A stretch of DNA of 64,000 nt from Lentiprolixibacter aurantiacus (lineage in GTDB: Bacteria; Bacteroidota; Bacteroidia; Flavobacteriales; Flavobacteriaceae): the NCBI RefSeq assembly GCF_026241225.1, contig NZ_JAPFQP010000002.1:124001-188000 (forward strand), in the 5' to 3' direction. A program made the translations under genes and the position numbers. The notes beneath the pieces were generated by a model, which was not told the origin of the DNA, ran no database searches, and was given only the letters and a program-made list of their open reading frames with translations. This document shows positions 62,823-64,000 of the stretch, one piece after another (the first letter of the stretch is position 1; each line of letters begins with the position of its first letter).

Positions 62823-64000
62823 TCACTCTATTTCAACCAGAGGATCAACGCCTGTTAATTGCCAGTGCCCCAGTGATACCGGAATATTTCCGATAGCATT
62901 CATGCTATCCAGGAATTCCCGAATACGAAATACCCGACCGTTATTTTCAGTAATACGGGCATAGTCGGCCATTGCATTTTCCAGCAGGTATTTGCCTGTG
63001 ATGTAGCTGGTACCATAACCGGGTTGCCTGAGGTACAGATGTTGTTCAAAGAGCAGGAGCTCTTTCTCTGTTTTCATCCATCCCCTGGGGGTATATTCAG
63101 AATGTATCCCCCCGGCTTCTTCCATGGTCATTATATTGGCATGTGCGTAAAGGGATCCTAATCCCCTTGCTGCACGCTGAGCAATCATGATATATACAAT
63201 TTCCCTTACACGGGGGTTATCGTCGTACAAACCAGCCTGCATAAACATTTCCTCCACTGCCGTTGCTGTTCCTTCATTTCGGGAATCAAAGATGTTATAT
63301 AGCAGAGGGCCTCTTCGTATTTCACTTTTGTTGGGTTCGTGGACCATACGGGCCAGTTCAAACCAGTGGTAAAAATGAGAATAAAGCGGTCTGGGGTCAT
63401 GGTGGGCTGTAATCCAGAAAAAGTTCCTGGTAGATTCAGGAACGAAGGATCCCAAATGTTCCCGAAGAGCAGGTTCAAAATAGTCTTTTACCGTAACTAT
63501 GTCCTGTTCTTCCAGGAATTGCATCAGGCTAACAGCTGATTCTTCGGCCAGTTCATCATAGGCTTCCGGGGAATCAGCGGGGACTAAAGGTGGCAAGTCC
63601 CGGTTTCTGTGCTCTTCCAGTTTTAAAGAGGCCCATGCACGGGCGAGTTCTCTTTTAAGTAGTAAAACTTCGTCATCCCAGTTAAGGGGAACCAGATGTA
63701 CGTTTCGCAGGTACAAGCTGTAGTTTTCCTTGCCAATTCCCGAGGGGCCATCCTTGGTTTTTGCTTCTTGTTTCAACCATTCTGCCAGCGCATTGGTGCT
63801 GCTTATGGCTTCATTCACAGCTGCAACAATATCCGGGGATTCATTTATACCCGGAAGGTTTAGCATTCCTTCCAGGTTCCTGCTCTGGGTTTCAATATCC
63901 CGAATACCGGCAATCCACAGGTCCCGGGCATTGCCGGTGAGGTTGGTTTGAGCCTGTCTATTCAGGGAGGGTATTACCCTGAGGTCATTTAAGAGCCTGT
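62823..64000 (-). CDS. DUF885-family protein, cut by the window edge
   Basis: The frame is open from 62823 to the window end, so the Met at 63866 is internal; upstream codons still read [16 protein letters not shown]885 proteins are probable zinc-dependent peptidases. The metal-binding-type H-x3-E region is seen as [15 protein letters not shown] and later YHWFELAR. About 390 residues of a usual 550-600 are present. The stop is 12 bases after the convergent M28 gene. Confidence 0.82.
   Translation of the reverse strand, partial: RLLNDLRVIPSLNRQAQTNLTGNARDLWIAGIRDIETQSRNLEGMLNLPGINESPDIVAAVNEAISSTNALAEWLKQEAKTKDGPSGIGKENYSLYLRNVHLVPLNWDDEVLLLKRELARAWASLKLEEHRNRDLPPLVPADSPEAYDELAEESAVSLMQFLEEQDIVTVKDYFEPALREHLGSFVPESTRNFFWITAHHDPRPLYSHFYHWFELARMVHEPNKSEIRRGPLLYNIFDSRNEGTATAVEEMFMQAGLYDDNPRVREIVYIMIAQRAARGLGSLYAHANIMTMEEAGGIHSEYTPRGWMKTEKELLLFEQHLYLRQPGYGTSYITGKYLLENAMADYARITENNGRVFRIREFLDSMNAIGNIPVSLGHWQLTGVDPLVEIE

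Noticed and set aside
1..64000. CRISPR arrays, tRNA, rRNA, insertion sequences or prophage genes
   Set aside because: No regular repeat-spacer pattern, no tRNA-like conserved arms, no transposase, integrase or phage structural motifs were seen by eye; a dedicated RNA search could still reveal a small RNA.

Overview
The window is a gene-dense chromosomal segment of a member of Bacteroidota, most probably a marine Flavobacteriaceae. Three things support this: the gene families (DUF4834, DUF6146, DUF6787, DUF6090, a BatA-domain membrane protein, TIGR02757, a carboxylate-type acyl-CoA reductase beside a ferredoxin), the near absence of Shine-Dalgarno sequences, and repeated promoter elements of the Bacteroidota form TTTG...TAnnTTTG. 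About 66 protein genes are visible, one cut by each window edge. I saw no rRNA, tRNA, CRISPR array, insertion sequence or prophage.

Layout. 1-3.7 kb: threonine aldolase (cut), a YegP-like protein, YbaB and an exported prolyl oligopeptidase. 3.7-7.3 kb: a cysteine-synthase-fold enzyme followed by an alpha-oxoamine synthase, best read as the cysteate synthase / cysteate acyltransferase pair of sulfonolipid (capnine) synthesis, with a convergent twin-GNAT protein that could be the N-acyltransferase. 8.5-14 kb: DUF4834, then YfhO-like protein, GT4 and a flippase, a surface-glycan operon. 14-21.7 kb: an Arg-rich secreted protein, UvrA, a tandemly duplicated sigma-factor plus 47-residue-protein module, a cysteine-free endonuclease III and a BCP peroxiredoxin. 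21.7-32 kb: a 485-residue protein I could not place, a metallo-beta-lactamase-fold enzyme, and a long minus-strand run with an esterase, DUF4870, a catalytically degraded dihydroorotase, a BatA-domain protein, GT2, SGNH hydrolase and S10 peptidase.

32-43.7 kb: a Tat-exported oxidoreductase, TIGR02757, a LolD-like ATPase, GTP cyclohydrolase I, small membrane proteins, a LuxC-like reductase-serC-serA-DUF937 run, ferredoxin, an arginase-family enzyme and YchF. 43.8-50.4 kb: ParE, ParC, MscL, TerC, a lipoprotein and an XRE regulator. 50.7-64 kb: an M14 peptidase, an Lrp/AsnC regulator, DinB, AroB, proline dehydrogenase, a serine beta-lactamase-like lipoprotein, a GH109-like oxidoreductase, DUF6090, a 58-residue membrane protein, a GNAT, an exported M28 peptidase and a DUF885 protein (cut).

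Two items deserve most attention. One is the duplicated sigma/small-protein module at 18.4-20.5 kb, which keeps a leader element and a GTTAT-N6-ATAAC element in both copies and has no anti-sigma gene nearby. The other is the putative sulfonolipid locus at 3.7-7.3 kb; SerC and SerA encoded further along would supply the O-phosphoserine such a pathway uses. All family assignments come from reading motifs; no database search was possible.
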